Source: Hirudo medicinalis (lineage: Eukaryota > Annelida > Clitellata > Hirudinida > Hirudinidae). Taken from it: a stretch of 64,000 nucleotides of DNA. This document shows positions 42,286 to 57,000 of the stretch, piece by piece (position 1 is the stretch's first letter; each line of letters begins with the position of its first letter). Where the stretch lies: NCBI GenBank assembly GCA_011800805.1, contig MPNW01000328.1, positions 127,262-191,261 of the forward strand, given 5' to 3'. The position numbers and the translations under genes are program-made. Under the pieces are notes generated by a model. That model made no database searches. It saw only the letters and a program-made list of their open reading frames with translations, and was not told where the DNA came from.

Positions 42286-44214
42286 TACTGCTCAGTGACC
42301 GGGACGTAGAAATTAATTAACAAAGTAATATTTCATATTTTAAAGACGCACAGCCATCTACAAACGCCTTAAAATATTTGAAACACCCTTGCAACGAGGT
42401 CAAGTTAAGGTGAATGTAAAGTACCGAATAAAGAATGATATTTAAACTCAGCAATGTGTAAACACAGCAAACATAGCAAACAGGAAGGAAAGAGTTATTG
42501 GCTGACAATAATTGTTGAGAAAGCAATTTCTATTGAAGCAATTATCCTCTATGGTCATTAAGTGGGATTTTTAACAACCTTACGTCCAAACTAAGCCATT
42601 TAGTAATATCATATTAAGATTATTTTGATATACTTTACTTCATTAAATTCTATTGTTTATAATTTTCATGCAATTATTTTCATAAACCAAAGGAGATTAA
42701 TATTTCCGTTGCAAAAATAAACATTGCATTGCTTCTCTCGTGAACTTCTGCATTAATTTTTAAAATTTTGAATTTTGGTTCTTCTTACTTTTATAAAGCA
42801 AAAGATGCGAGAACTAGAAAAAGTTCAAAATGTCTGTTTTGCATTTAATTCCACTTTCTTCGAGTTAAAAATGAAATTGAATCGACAGAGAACTTTGAAG
42901 TCAGTTTTACTTTATAATTCAGACTTTCTTCAGTAATTAACATGTCATTATTTCAAATTATCAGCCGTCATCCAGTTTCATATATGTTAGGATACGAAAG
43001 AGTTAAAACTCAAAAGTTTCCCATTAAACAATCATTACCGTTTACCACAAAGAGAAAATTATTTAATAATTATAAACATTTTTTCTTTAATTTTTCAAAA
43101 CTCGTTATCTGTCATCTGCTCCGAAGTCCTCAGTTCCAAGAAGGATAATTGTATAAAAAATCCATGCTTGGTAGGGCTGGCCATTTCTATCAGTACATTG
43201 GAGTGACTTGAAGGCCTTTTTCAATTACTAAGGAAATATTTTTAACAAATTGATATGATTGAAGTTATTGTGTGCATCTTGAGCTATTTAATTAATTAAA
43301 TTGTTTATTTTTTTTTGTTTTTTTTGTCATGTGACATCATACTTTTTTCAGCCCTGTTGAATAGCTCAATATCCTATTATTTGAAAGGTTCAGGGGTTTT
43401 GTCCAACCATTAAGCCAGTCAATTTGCTCTCTTTAGATTATTCTCAGCTTTCCAGGCTACTGCATCTACAACTTAAATCCATAGTTGGTTCCTTTATATG
43501 TCTTTCTTAACGACCGAAAAGACAAATCAGAAATGAAACAACTCCATGAGCTTCTGACATCACTTTGCACTCACTTGGACTAAACTTATTGACAACAGTC
43601 TTGTTCAAAGCAAATCCACGTGAAAAACGTGCAATTGCTTTTATGAGTGCCTCAAACCAATCCATTATCACGACAAAGTCCAAAATGCGGAACCATATTC
43701 AGGTTATTGAGAGCAACAGAAACTAATTTCAGATTCTCATACTGATGAGGTATGAACCTCTTTAGACTTCGAACAAATTATTTGTATAAATATTAAATAA
43801 TATTAAGTTGCTTATATTAAAAGTAATTTATTTATTAGTGCCTGATTATTGATTATAAATGATTAATTGAAGCCGCCTTTCCTCAAAGTTCCCTAGCGAC
43901 TGTATCCATAGCATGTGCTTCAACATGGTCAATCTTCATGTTGATTAGCACCCTCTTAATATCATCCAAAAACACCTAAATATTTGCAAAAATGTTGCTT
44001 CCCATAATAGGAACAAAATTAAAAACTTATTCATTCAATTAAACAAACACCTTTTTTGACCAGTCTAATGCTCAGTTTTAAAAACTAGCTTTTAATAATC
44101 TGTCACAAAAGAATTATGTACTTTAACTATGTTTTACTTGATATTATTGATTAAATAATTAATATTTGTATTAATTACAGATGTTTGAGCTCAATTAATA
44201 TTCCGAAGAAACAT
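42286..44214. other. Intergenic region
   Basis: About 1.9 kb between the start of the GM2-activator-like gene and the 3' end of the metalloprotease gene, both on the minus strand. AT-rich, with no supported exon on either strand. Confidence 0.55.
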
Positions 44215-47200
44215 TCAGTTTCTTTTTTTGCAGGATTCACAGCATTTCGTTCTGATGTCCTGGTCGTCGCAAACTCCTTTAGTTCTTGTGTAATCTTTAC
44301 ACCAGTAAACGCTATCTCCATATTCGCATCCTGCAATTTTGGAAAGTAAATAAAAGGCATTATTTTAGTAACATTTTCAACTAAAAAGCACTTACGTTAC
44401 AACTACATTAATTTCATTACAACGTGAATCACTTATCAGGCAGTTAAATAAAAATGAGTATTAATTACATTTAACTGAAATTTCTGACAAAAAAGAATTA
44501 ACCTCGCTTCGAAGCATTGTATTTCTTCTTACAAGACAAGCAACACGTGTCTTTCAGTTCGTAACAGTTCAGGAATGGTTGCTTGGAGCACCAATCAGCG
44601 TCCTTGCATTTGACTTTTTTGTCAGGTTTTTTCACCTCCGGTTTAACTTACAAAGTTGAAAATTTACTTGAATATTTTAATATTTCATAATTAGGTAACA
44701 AGTTTCATAGTTTTACCAATTTAATTCAATTTTAAAAATTCCACTAATTAAACAAAGTGCAACAATTTTGTTAAATGAATGTAAAAAAAATAGAAAATTA
44801 ATTTAACCATTTTTCTTGGGATGTTGGCTGACAACAGAGTTATTGCATGACTCGCAGCAATATTCGGATTTATAAAAATCCACCTTGCAGTATTCATCAA
44901 ACTTGGCTATTTCAGAACACTTAAGTAAACCTCTGTCACGGGTGTTGATCTGTCCACCATAATCTCCAAATGGACATTTCTCTGAATTTACACACCGAAA
45001 CTAAATATATGATATACTAATATAACATTGGTACAACAAAATGTAAATGTTTATTGTATCGCGTTTCTAGATTTGTTTATGTTTTTTTGAGTGAAAAAAA
45101 CATACTAGACGGAATGCAATGTTTATAATGTTATTTAATAAATGAAGTGTTTGTAATAGCATTCCTGAAATATTTCGAATTAAAAATACAGTTCAAATAT
45201 TTATTCCTTCTAATTAATTATTTCAATTAATTATTAATGGTAACATAGTTATAAGTTTATAGTTGCTATACAGTTTTAAATGAAATTTAAACGTAACTAA
45301 CTATCAAGAACCGGTGCTCGACTGTCATAGACACACTTCTTTCTGATGCACCACTTGTTGTCACCACAAGAAGTTCCATCAGCCGGTGTCAGACTCCAGC
45401 ATGCATTTTCCGCAGGATACCAGCAGAAAATATTTTCGCATATTTTGCTATAATCCCGTTCATTCTTGCGGTCATAAAAATATTTGAATACGAAAAGAAG
45501 ATAAATTAGAAGTAATGACTTAGAATATACATCTTACTAATTATGTTAATGGGCAAATAATTACTTCAAAATATTTTGCAATCTGACTCTAAATAAAATA
45601 TGCAAATGTAAAATTAATTTATGGAAGGGTTTAAAATATACTTTAACAAACTGTCGACACATGGACGATGATTCTCCATAATAAATCCTGCATTGATCAT
45701 CCTGAGTGTATTGCAAACCAGGGAGAAATTTGAGTTTCCTGATATCGCGAAGATTCTTGCTCGAAGGTTTGTTAAGGAAGCAATTGTTGCCTTTACTAAA
45801 ATAGAAAAAAAAGAAGTTATTATTCAGGATTAATTACTACCTGGTTATTTTGATGCTATTAATGGGTGTCTACATCAGCGATAATTGAAATTTATGGCAT
45901 ATGTTTGTCCCGTTTCCATTTATTTAAATTTTTTATTTAATTTTATCAATTTTCGAAAAGCATTAATTTATCTTTTATAATTTTAATTCATCGCCCACCT
46001 TTTCAAGTTATAGAAAAACTTTTGAAATTCTCTTATCGAACAGTATGAAAACTTAAATAAGTTATCAATGTTCATTCCAAGTTTTGTTGCTGACATGATG
46101 TAAGAATCGTCATCGTTGCAACCGACCTCTCCGTCATGTTGAATCCCAAGACTTCATAAAAATATTAACTATCAAATGTATGTTAGTGAATAAGTTGCTT
46201 TTACTAAGTACAACTTAAATTTGTTAAAACAGTTACTTGTGACCAATTTCGTGAACAGTTGTGTGTAGAGAGAAAAAATAGTTGCTGTCTTCAACAATGG
46301 ATATTCCCGAATCTGTACAGGCTGTACTTAAAAATCCGTAGCCATCACCGCTCAACATTTCATACCTCAAAATTTATGAATTTAACAGGTTAAAATGATG
46401 TTTACCAAATTGCAGTAAATTCTTGCAAACGAAACAAATGTTACTTTAATTGAAAGAAACAAACGAACACAACCCCGTGAACATAATGGCGACATCAAAT
46501 TTTGGTGCGATAGGATTTGTAGAACGTCTGTCATCCAAAATCCACTTTTCCAGCAAATTCAAAGCATACACGGAGTCTATTTTATCGTCATTTACCGCAG
46601 CTTTCCTGTAGCTACCCAAATCCGTTGGATTCTGTAGAATTAATTTAATAGAATATTAATTTAAATAGATTACTATTAATCATGTAATCTAATCTGCGGC
46701 ACCTGAACAACTTTTAACATTTGAAGTGATCTACTTAACGTCATTTGAGCATGTCACATGCCACAAAAATGATGGCAGCGCAGTTGGTTGTTGGATGGTG
46801 TTGAAGCCAACCCATCTGGTTTTGCGCCTCGTGCTGTGGTACAAAATAGGCTGCAGTTGTATTCCAATAGCCAGCACAACTTGTGTAGGCTGTCGAAAAA
46901 AGAGTCATTGGGCCACAATAATCACAATTGCCACAGAACCGGAGGCCATCGTCACACAAGACAACACCACCGCACTAATGCTGGAAATTAGACTGCAGGG
47001 CTGCTAATTGACACGGGTCCAAGTGCAAGTACGAGTTATGGAAGCTCAAGCGCGAGTTCAAGAACTAGTACTGACCTTTCTTGTGCTACTTGCACAAGCA
47101 GTAATTCCATAAGGATTTTTGTCTTTTTAAGTGCAAATACTCAAGGCTCTTTTATAAAACTTTCTGGACAAAAGTAAACGGATGGCTTGAAGTTCAACGC

Positions 47201-48948
47201 ACAGTTTTAAAAACCTAATTGCGGAGTCCGATAAAGTTTTGTTCACCACAAATATTGCATAATACACAGAGTTGGCAAAAGATTTGAAAATAGTATTGGA
47301 AAAGAGATTCGTTACGAGCAAAAAGTATCGGCGATACTCAGAAAGGCGTTAGTGTTGCTATGACACCAATACTGCGTTATTAACAACCCTGCAAGACTGA
47401 GATCGCCTTCAGCAAAAGGCTCTGTGACCATATTGGAACCCAGAATTCCAACTGAGATTGGAACAAGAATTTCAGATCATTGTTCTTGTGGCAGAATACA
47501 TATTGTGACCATATCAGAATACATCGTTTGCGATGTGATGGCAGTATCGCTATTGGACTAAACCGATTGCACGAAATCAAGGTAAGCAAATACGGTAGAC
47601 TCGAGATTCACTTGTAGTTGAGACAAAAATATCAAATCGACAATACAGAGAAGCACAAAGAAATTATCGCAGCATTTATCGTTAACTGATGGACTGCAGT
47701 CTGAAGAGATTTCAACATTTGAACAATATTTACTAAAATTCATTAAGTCACTCTTCTGAATTCTTAATAACTGAAAAAGCAACAAGGCTCCTGCACGGTC
47801 CTTGGGTGAGTATTACCCTTCTGAGTAATTTAACGCGATAATATCTTGCGATGACGGCTATTAACCAAAGTGATATAGGACCGACAGGGCCACCGACAGA
47901 AATTTCGGGCCCCTAGGCAGTGCAGCCATGGGCTTCTATATTAAAGCAAGAAAAGGTCATGATTGTAAAATTTTAATATTTTAAAACCCTGGCAGGCCCC
48001 CAAAAAATAAACGGGCCTCTTGCCCCTACCCCCTTTCTCAGCTACCCTGAGGACCAAATAAAATGCTTCAAAGTAAATTTAATTTTAATTTGAAACTTGA
48101 CCAACTTCTGCAATGTAATATCCAATCAAATCACATGTTAACCAAATGCCGGGCAGGTCAACCGTTTCGTATACTTTCCTTGCCTTTACAATAATTTATT
48201 TAATATCAATATTTTTATCAACAATATATTGATTTATGCCAATAATATCACAATTTGTTTAATATCAATAAAGGATAACATTAATGAAATAAATAAATGG
48301 GCATTAAATAAAAAATTCTTTAATTGATTATATACATAACAAAGCACATACCTCATCAATGACGTGGGCAAAATACAATTTGATGTTTTTCAGTGCTTTT
48401 GCTCTATTTTGTTCAGCCAATTTGTACCATCTGAAAGCATTTATGAACACCTATTTAAATCAAAAAGATAATTGTGCAATATTCAAGAAAATCAAGAAAT
48501 TATCCATCTGTATATACATAATTAAAAGTCTGTATATTTAAATGTAATTAAAAATTGCCAAACCTCATGAAGAAACACTCACCTGACATAATTAGTATGC
48601 AAACAAATTATCACATAAAATATTGTGCTTCATCCCGAGCAACGCCGGGTTAAACAGCTAGAATATTGCATTTATTAAAGGTAGAACTTATCGGAGGTAA
48701 CTGGATCCATTTTTAAATTAAAGTATAATAATTAAAGTAATTAAATGTTTAATATTATTAAACAGTAAAATAATGTAAATCTTGCCGCACACTAAATTGA
48801 TAGAAAATAAATTCTTACTTTTTGTACGAAGCGTGGTCAACGAAGACGAATATTTCAATGGTATATGTTTGTTTGTTTTTCCTTAAAGCATTGATTTTTC
48901 TTTGTTCACTTTCTGATGCTTGAATCTGATAATTTGAGGTAGTTTTTC
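44215..48948 (-). CDS. ADAMTS-like (reprolysin, M12B) zinc metalloprotease, 5' end unresolved
   Basis: Ten minus-strand exons join in phase: 48948-48819, 48430-48352, 46631-46474, 46365-46237, 46151-45999, 45795-45642, 45464-45302, 44981-44808, 44646-44503 and 44330-44215 (TGA). The catalytic domain starts near YTIEIFVFVDHASYKK; the zinc site HEIGHNLGIQHD is completed across a splice junction (46237/46151), with Met-turn SYIMSA. After it come FLPGLQYTQDDQCRIYYG and CENIFCWYPAENACWS, then TPADGTSCGDNKWC: the disintegrin-like region of ADAMTS proteases. No thrombospondin repeat follows; instead three short Cys repeats, each ending CC-x-x-C, fill the C-terminus (EYCCESC, DTCCLSC, TKCCESC), resembling PLAC modules. 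It should be a secreted matrix protease. The first exon found begins in phase 1, so signal peptide and prodomain exons are upstream; a candidate start is at 49439-49415 (MKSTLLFL then GTGAGT), not linked in frame. Confidence 0.85.
47880..48050 (-). repeat. Dispersed repeat, copy 2 of a 29.5k/47.9k pair
   Basis: Inverted relative to 29420-29590, with about 70 percent identity judged by eye over aligned blocks. It sits in the 1.7-kb intron of the metalloprotease gene, which also holds the locally GC-richer stretch 46740-47100. Confidence 0.6.
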
Positions 48949-51042
48949 CTGCAAGTAAGTAAACTCTTCAAGTTATGCGGTCATAATATTAAATTGATTG
49001 CAGCATAATTTTCTATCATAATTAATTATTTGAATGTAAGCTTTTATGTAATAATTATACTAAGTTATAAGTTAAAATTGGTATGAAAATATATTGAAAA
49101 GATGAACAAGAGTTGTAATTGTGAGCGGGTAATCATCTTAGGTGAGTTTGTTTTTAAATTACGGAGTTACATTTGTAAATATTCTAAGAACATGAAGAAT
49201 TTGATGATGATGGTGAAAGGGTGTTATAGTTAAATATTTTACTGACATATTTATAATATTAATCAACTTAAATTGTGGAAAATTATCTGCCACTTATTTC
49301 ATCGACTTACTAAAATTAAAATTTCTAAAGTTTTAATAAACTACAAAACATCACCATCAATGAGATTTCTTTCCTTGAAGTCGCAGAATAATAATAATAA
49401 TAATAATAACTCACAGAGAAACAATAAAGTTGATTTCATGCTTATTTCACTAAGCAATTGGATGCTGAACCTCAGTCTCGATTGGAAGCTGCTTATTTAA
49501 AATAATTTTATTCGCGTGGGTATCGACTGACTTGATATTAATTGATCAAAGAAAAATCACGTTTCGTGTGTTTTTCCGTCTGTTTGTATTTTATTGTTTG
49601 TTTAATATTATAAAGAGAACTATTATAATATTCTTAACTTGCTTTTGCAAATTGGTTATAATATCAGAATTACATAGACAGGCAACTGTAAGTTTTTGTT
49701 TACAGCTAAATCATATTTTTCTATTTTGAAATATGTTTAAACGTTGCCCTTAACAAAAGCATCAAATAATGAAGAATAACATTTTCTAACCCCTCAAATA
49801 ATCGATCTTACGCACACGAAGGCACGCGGTTATGAACAAGATTAACAAATAAAATATTTTAATGCAACTGTGATGTATTTTATGAATTTATAATATAATA
49901 AATTTATAATTACGAAAATGGGTTATTATAGCTTGTGAACTTAATTAATTTTAATTAAATAAACCTGCAAATGCGTTTTCTATTGCGCAATTATTTTAGA
50001 CTTTTTGTTAATTTGTCTGAAAGTAAAAAAAATATTAAAGGAGGTAAATAATTTAATGAAATGTTACTAAAATTCCAATTCAAAAATACAACATTAAGCT
50101 TCTCCAAGCCACGAGTACATAGTTTCATGTTCGAATTTCATCTTAAGAATTTTTATTATTTATAAATTGCATAAAAACATAATTAATTATAATATTCATA
50201 GACTGCATCTGCGCACACCTGAGATCAGTGCCGAGTGGCTTTCACTTTTGAGCAATACAATAAAAAACAAAGTTACATCGACATCGTCATCATTACTATC
50301 ATTGCCATTAATATCTCGAGACGATTAATGATGAATCATGTCCACCATTTACTTGCTAAAATCTTCCCTCATCAAAGGAATTCCTATCTTTATATGGAAC
50401 CTACTTACCAGCTGTGGTCCTGCTTATAATTTCTCTAACTTCTTTTCTTTCTATTGTTCCTTGAATTCATACAAAAGATGCATGATATCAATGTATTGTT
50501 GAAAAAACTAAAATAGAAACACGATTCCATTTCTTCGGGCCACCCAGCCACAACAACAACAAAGCCTAAATGATAACAAGTCGCATGATTCATATATTTT
50601 CGTCTTTATAGCGCATTAAAACCAGAATTACAAACAAATAAGCATAACAACTAGGTAATAATAATAACTTCAATAATAATTATTACAATACTTAATGTAA
50701 CATAATATCCTTGACAGACATAATTTCTAACAGCATATTGTTTTTAGCATTTAAATTGTAGATGGTACTACAACAACAATGAACACAAGATATATTTCTA
50801 GTTGAAAACTGAAAGAGCAGCACCAACTACGGCATCATTTGTTATGCGATGATTATTATACATTTACTGAGAGAATGTATAATTATTAAATGCATTTGCC
50901 GAGAAAACCGCAATAAAATGCATTTTCTTTTATTTATTTATTTTCTCAAGCAAGATCTGCTGACCACTTATACCATTCGGAAAGCAAATGAATGTTTTAA
51001 TATATGGACTGAAACATTTAAAACATATGTTGCATGCCAAAA
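48949..51042. other. Region expected to hold the metalloprotease 5' exons
   Basis: About 2.1 kb with an AAT tract at 49388-49410 and no firm exon. The prodomain of the metalloprotease should be encoded here or further right, but apart from a possible signal-peptide exon at 49415-49439 (-) I could not identify it. Confidence 0.4.
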
Positions 51043-54000
51043 TCAATCGCCAATCGCCAAGTAGAAAGGGTTACGGTTATGGGAATTTTGGCATTGGTAG
51101 CACTGATGTGGATTTTGGCATTGGTAGCACTGATGGTTATAAATTATGTAAGGTTGATGTGAAGATAAAGAAACTCCAGGCAATCCACTTTTGGCAGACT
51201 GTTCATCGACTATCATCGCGGATAATCTGGTTAATGGTGTTGTCAATGATGAAGATGGTGATGGCAGTGACGTCAGTGTTTCCATGTTGTCCTCCATCGG
51301 CATGATGGAGGCTTTGGAAGATCCGACAAAAATCCTTCTCTTCTCGGTATCAGAATCTTCGCTAGCTGTTCTTCTCAGTTTACGCCGGTCTGCGTAACTT
51401 TCATCATTTGAACAATGATTTTCTATCACAATCTCCTCGTCAATCAATCTCTCTTCTAAGTTCACTAAATGTTTCAATCTATTAATTTTTCCAAGCAATG
51501 ACAAAATTGTGTCGCTTTCGTCAGTTTTTCGTTTTGGCGGTGATTTCTCATTCCGAGCTCTTCCATAACTTTTCAAAGTTTCTGATGAGCGACTTGAATT
51601 TCTGGCGAAATTGAGTTTAGGATATTTCCTGCAAACCAACTTAGGTTTTATCTTAGGGAGACTAATGTAGCAAATTTAAATTAGTTATTTAAAACAAAAT
51701 TGCTGACTTAAATTACAAATTCTTGACAGACAATAATATCATGTTTTAAATTATTGTATTCAAGACAAAAAAGTACTGCAAAAGAAACATTAAATTGCTT
51801 AAAAGTGGCATTGAGATGATGGCACTTTTCCAAGCTAGTTATTAAGTATAATATGTCTAAAATAGGACAATAGAAATTTTGAATGAAGCTCCGAGACCAA
51901 CTTGTACGAGTTTTGGCAATTAGAGAAATATCGTTCGATGAATCTGTTCTTCTGATAAATTAATGGTTTGTTCGGCCTCCACATCCTTCTTTTGCTGCCA
52001 CCTGATGTTAAACCTACTTCGACTCGATTGCCGTTCATATATCTGGGATTTTTTTAGATATAAATTTTATTTAGTTAACCAATTTGATGTCAAATTATTT
52101 TAAATTAATAATACTGTTAAAAATGCTGGATATTATTTATTATAAAGTGTAATATCGTTCAATCACTGAGTATATTAACATTGGAAAGTTGGAATATATT
52201 AAATAACCAAGTATAAGAATAATTTATGTTTGACTATGACCAGTTATGGACAAATAAATTATTTTGAATGATTGACATTATGTCATCATATTATTCATTA
52301 CAAGATTTGCATTAGAGTAATATTTAAATTACAAATGTCAGATTCAAGATGCAATAATAATTTGAATATATTATTTCCATTATTATATAAAGTAATGATG
52401 ATAATAATAACAACAGCATTTATATATATATATACAAATTATACGAAAATAAATCATAAACTATGAAAATATGATAATTTGTGATTAATAATTACATTTT
52501 TGTTTTACCCAAAATACACTGCTGAGGACTACAATTCCAGAAAATCAGGAAATGTAAGTTGTAACAGTCAACAGATGACTAAATTATTTGTTTATTAAAG
52601 TCCTAATTGGCCCACTAATTACTATTAATAATTAAAATAATATTAATTTCTAATAATAAAACCAACACTCCGTCAAGGTTCTTTACTGCCATCTTTGCGT
52701 CTTCTTCTTTCTCAAAGAAGACATTAGCTGATTCTGCTGGTCTCCTGGAGACCCAGACGTGTTTGAGGCGCCCGAACTTCATGAAGGTCTCTTCGATTTC
52801 CCTCTTGTCTGCCCCTTCATCGAGGCCAGCCACGTAGACTTTTGTACTTTCTTCTTTGATTAGTTTCTCTGCTAGGTCAAAATGGTACTCAAAAAGAATG
52901 AAGGTTGGATAAAGATTGGTTAACTTTTTTTGTAAATATTCTAACAATAAATATAATTTGATAATTTTTAATTTTGAACATCCACATGTTAAAAATATAA
53001 ATTTAAGTGATGGCAATAGTTCATTCAATGATTTCTAAAAAACAGTAAGGATTATCACGCTGTTATCACAATAACTATTACAGACTCACCATTCCCCAGT
53101 TCCACTTTTACTTGTCCTCCATTCATCATCCTGAATTGGAATGTAGTTTAAGAAAAACTTCCCATTGGATTGGATTTGATAGATTACAAAAAATTAACTA
53201 TTAATTAAACTGTTAATCTTTAATTAATATAATATAATTTAATTAATCAAAGCGACACCAACATCCCATCAAGGTATCTGATGGCTTCCCTCGCGTCACT
53301 CTCTTTCTCAAGGTAAACATATGCGATCCCAGGATGTTGCCTTGAAACCCACACTTGCTTGACGCAGCCGAAGGTCATGAAAACCTCTTCGATAATGTTT
53401 TCGTCTGCCCCCTCACCAAGGCCACTTATGCAGACTTTTGAGCTGTTATCATTGCTTCTCGTCTCTGCAGGATGTATTAGAAATGTGATGATTGATTTAG
53501 ATTATATGTCTAATTTGATGAATTGATCGGTTGGAAATTATACGAACTAGTTAAATTCTAATAAGGAAAGATTATGATTTTGATTTTTCTGCGATTGTAT
53601 AAGTAGTGAACAGCATGCAGTTTGGCTGAATGGGTTGCGTTCCTGGATGCGGAGCTAATGGCAAATGCAGTATACTTTGTTTGCAGATCGGCCTTCACCG
53701 CTGGTAGAGACCTTTGAAAAGTGACTTCACATTCTATTCGGATATGTAAATCAAGTAAGAAAAATAACAGTCGAAGTATGCAAGAAATCGTTAATTATCT
53801 GTCATCTGCACATACCTTTTATTAGTTTCATTCTAACTCGTCTGCCATTCAACAACCTGTTTAGAAATTAAAGAAATTTTGAGAAGTTGTTGAATTAATA
53901 ATTAAGCAATTTGTTACTTGTCCGAAACCAATCAAACTTTTGATGCCATTGGACTAAAGAAAGTCAGTAGCACAAAATTTTGTAGAAAGACAATGTATTT

Positions 54001-57000
54001 AGAAAAGTTAACAGTTCGAGAATGTCGGCCTGGGTTTGACAAACTTATCACAGCTATTACAGTATGATAAGACATTGCTTAAATTACAGATATTATAATG
54101 TAATAAGACATCTCCGGAGATAAGCACCTTTTGGAATAATGACACCGAGTAACTGTATGAGTGCTTTCGTGATCAATTAAAATGCGCCAGATGTTTCATC
54201 AACGTATAATTAGCAATTAGTCGCATGCAAATAATTAAATAGTAAAATTAATTATGAACAACAAAAACAATTATTTGTAGCAGCACAAACTTTCCATCAA
54301 GATCTCTGACAGCTTTGATTGCACATCTCTCCTTATCAAAAAAGACATAAGCTATCCAGGGTGGATGCTTAGCAAGCCACACGTGGTTGACGCATCCATA
54401 GGACTTAAATTTTTCTTTCATTTCCTTTTCGTCCGTGCCTTCACTCAGGCCTGACACATGGACTCTTGAACTGTTCCAAATCCTTTTTCTTGAATTGCCT
54501 GAATGGAACGCTTAGTTATCTAAATAGATCGAGAGACCATCCTGGAAGTCACAAATTAATGATCACCAGTAGATCACACTAGTGTTGCACACTTTTGTTT
54601 GTTTGAAGGAATAACAAATAAATAATTTTCTGGAACCCGTGAAATCGATTGGTTATTTAAGATTTGCAGCTGAATGGTAACAAGTTTATGGACATATAAC
54701 TGGTTGATTAAGCACAGAAAAATACAGCCATGTTCAAAGTAATGCAATTCAAAAATGCAATTCTTAATATGACGAAATAAAAATCGTGAAATAACTCGTC
54801 TCACTCACTCCTCAGTTGACTCACTGTAATTTCTCTGCCTTTCAACCACCTACATTAAATTTTGAATTGATCTGTTTGGAGTCGTGTAAATGTCGTGTGG
54901 TTTAATTAAGCAATTTATTAAAAGTTTAGCTCAGCACTCTTATAAATTTAGAAGCCTACGACTGCAGAGGCTGCTAAGCGGAATGATTAATTATCGTTCA
55001 CAAATCTTAATGTTAGTATTATGATTTTATTTGCAATATTATATGTTTAAATGGTCGAGTATTAAACTCTAAAACATCTTTCAATTAAATGATACAAATA
55101 TTTCTGATTAAATTTGTTAATATCCTCACTAATTAAAAACAAGTAACAGTGATGTGATGATGGTGTGAGTTCATTGTAGTTCCCTACGAACTACATCCAT
55201 TCACACCTGTTTGACAATGTTATGACTATCGTATGTATATTATGATTATCCTATGCACATAAAAAGCCATTTATTTTGAAATAACAAATATAAATTTAAA
55301 ACTCTTAGTAACACGAACGTTCCATTAAGAATCTTGACGACCAAGCCAGCGTCATTTTGGCTCTCAAGCAAAAGACACGCCTTCCCTGGCTCCAAAATCC
55401 GCACCTGTTTGACATTCACCAGGGTCTTAAAGGTTTCTCCAATCTCGCTCTCACTCATTCTCTTGCGCAGACCACAAACCAAGATTTGTGAACTTTCTTT
55501 CGTGGATAGATTGTGAAGATCTGCTAGGTTAGGTTGGATCAGGAATTCGGCGATAAGCATTGAATGATTAATTATGAATCCATGACGCATTGGAACCGAA
55601 TGACGAACATTTGACTTAAGTATAAATTATCAATTAATAATTATACTATACATGTTATCGATTATAATATCGATCCTAAACAATAATTATTGCAATAAAT
55701 AAAATTAATATATTATAATATAATTGGAAAATATGAGACTGCAACTAAAAGTCAAATCAACACATCCGCGCTCACCACTGAAAAGTTGCACTTTGACTTG
55801 CCTGCCATTCATCAGACTGGTTGAAGTAGGACATTTTAATTTAAAAATTAAGTTATTGCTGGTTAAGTTTTATTGTTTGTTAATTATTTGTTACAATAAA
55901 ATGAATTTTAATTTGTTTCTCTTCCGAATATTTATTAATAATAACATTTGTTACCAATGCTTCGATAATTGTGATCGTGATTGTGGATACAGCAAAACAA
56001 ACAGCTTTGTAACAAAATATTGACAATTAATTACATTATGTAATTATAAATAATGCAATAATATAATTATAAAGTCACCGACGTCCCATTGAGACAGTTG
56101 ACGGCCTCCATGGCGTCCCTCTCCTTCTCAAAGAAGACGTAAGCGACACCGGGTCGTTGCCTAGCAACCCATACGAACTTGAGACGCCCGAACGCCATAA
56201 AGGTTTCCTCAATTTCCCTCTCGTCTGCTCCTTCACCGAGATCACACACGAAGACTTTTGTACTTTCTTCATCAAATTTGTTTCGCTTCCCTGCAGAGAA
56301 AAGAAGGAAGCCTGAATATTCTGATGTTAGGAGGAGTAATTCACTCCGTAATGTGTATTTCCAATGTCACATTCGTTGAATAATAATATAATTAATCCTA
56401 CAAATAATGCAGTTGGTGGTGGTAATGACGATAAAAATTATTTATGATAATTAATTTTGTAGAAACACATTAGTATATAAACTTTATATGCATGTATGTG
56501 AAACTAAAAACTTAGTAACTTTTAGAAACTAAAAAGGATATTTGCAATAAAATGTCAAGCAATAATCAAATACTTTTCATGAATTTCAGTGAAAAGATAT
56601 CTTTGGTGCAAGACAACATCTCATTAGGCATTGCAACCATAACAATCATTCAAACACAAATTTTTTTTTTTTGTATGTTTGTTTTTTTCTTTCTTTGTAA
56701 TAAATGAAGTGTTGTTGTTGTAAACACAATGTACAAGATTGTATCATGCAATGAAAAAACTGTAATGAAGCACAAATATTATATTTAATAAATGTAGAAT
56801 TTGTTTCAATGCTAGACTCACTCGTGGCTAACTTTACTGTAATTCGTCTGCCGTTCATCAACCTGGTTTAAGAGATGAGAGACGATTGTTGTGGTGGTGA
56901 TGATGATAATGACGATGATGATTATGATTATTATGATGATAGCACGCACAATCACGATATTATGAATATGCCTATTTAAGCTACAAAATGTGGATATTAA

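Noticed and set aside
46726..47007. Overlapping open frames on both strands in the metalloprotease intron
   Set aside because: No recognisable protein. The stretch is locally GC-richer and may be a decayed mobile element, but I could not identify one.
51191..51397. Plus-strand open frame as a gene
   Set aside because: It is the antisense shadow of the tail exon of the seven-RRM gene, which has homology to its paralogue.
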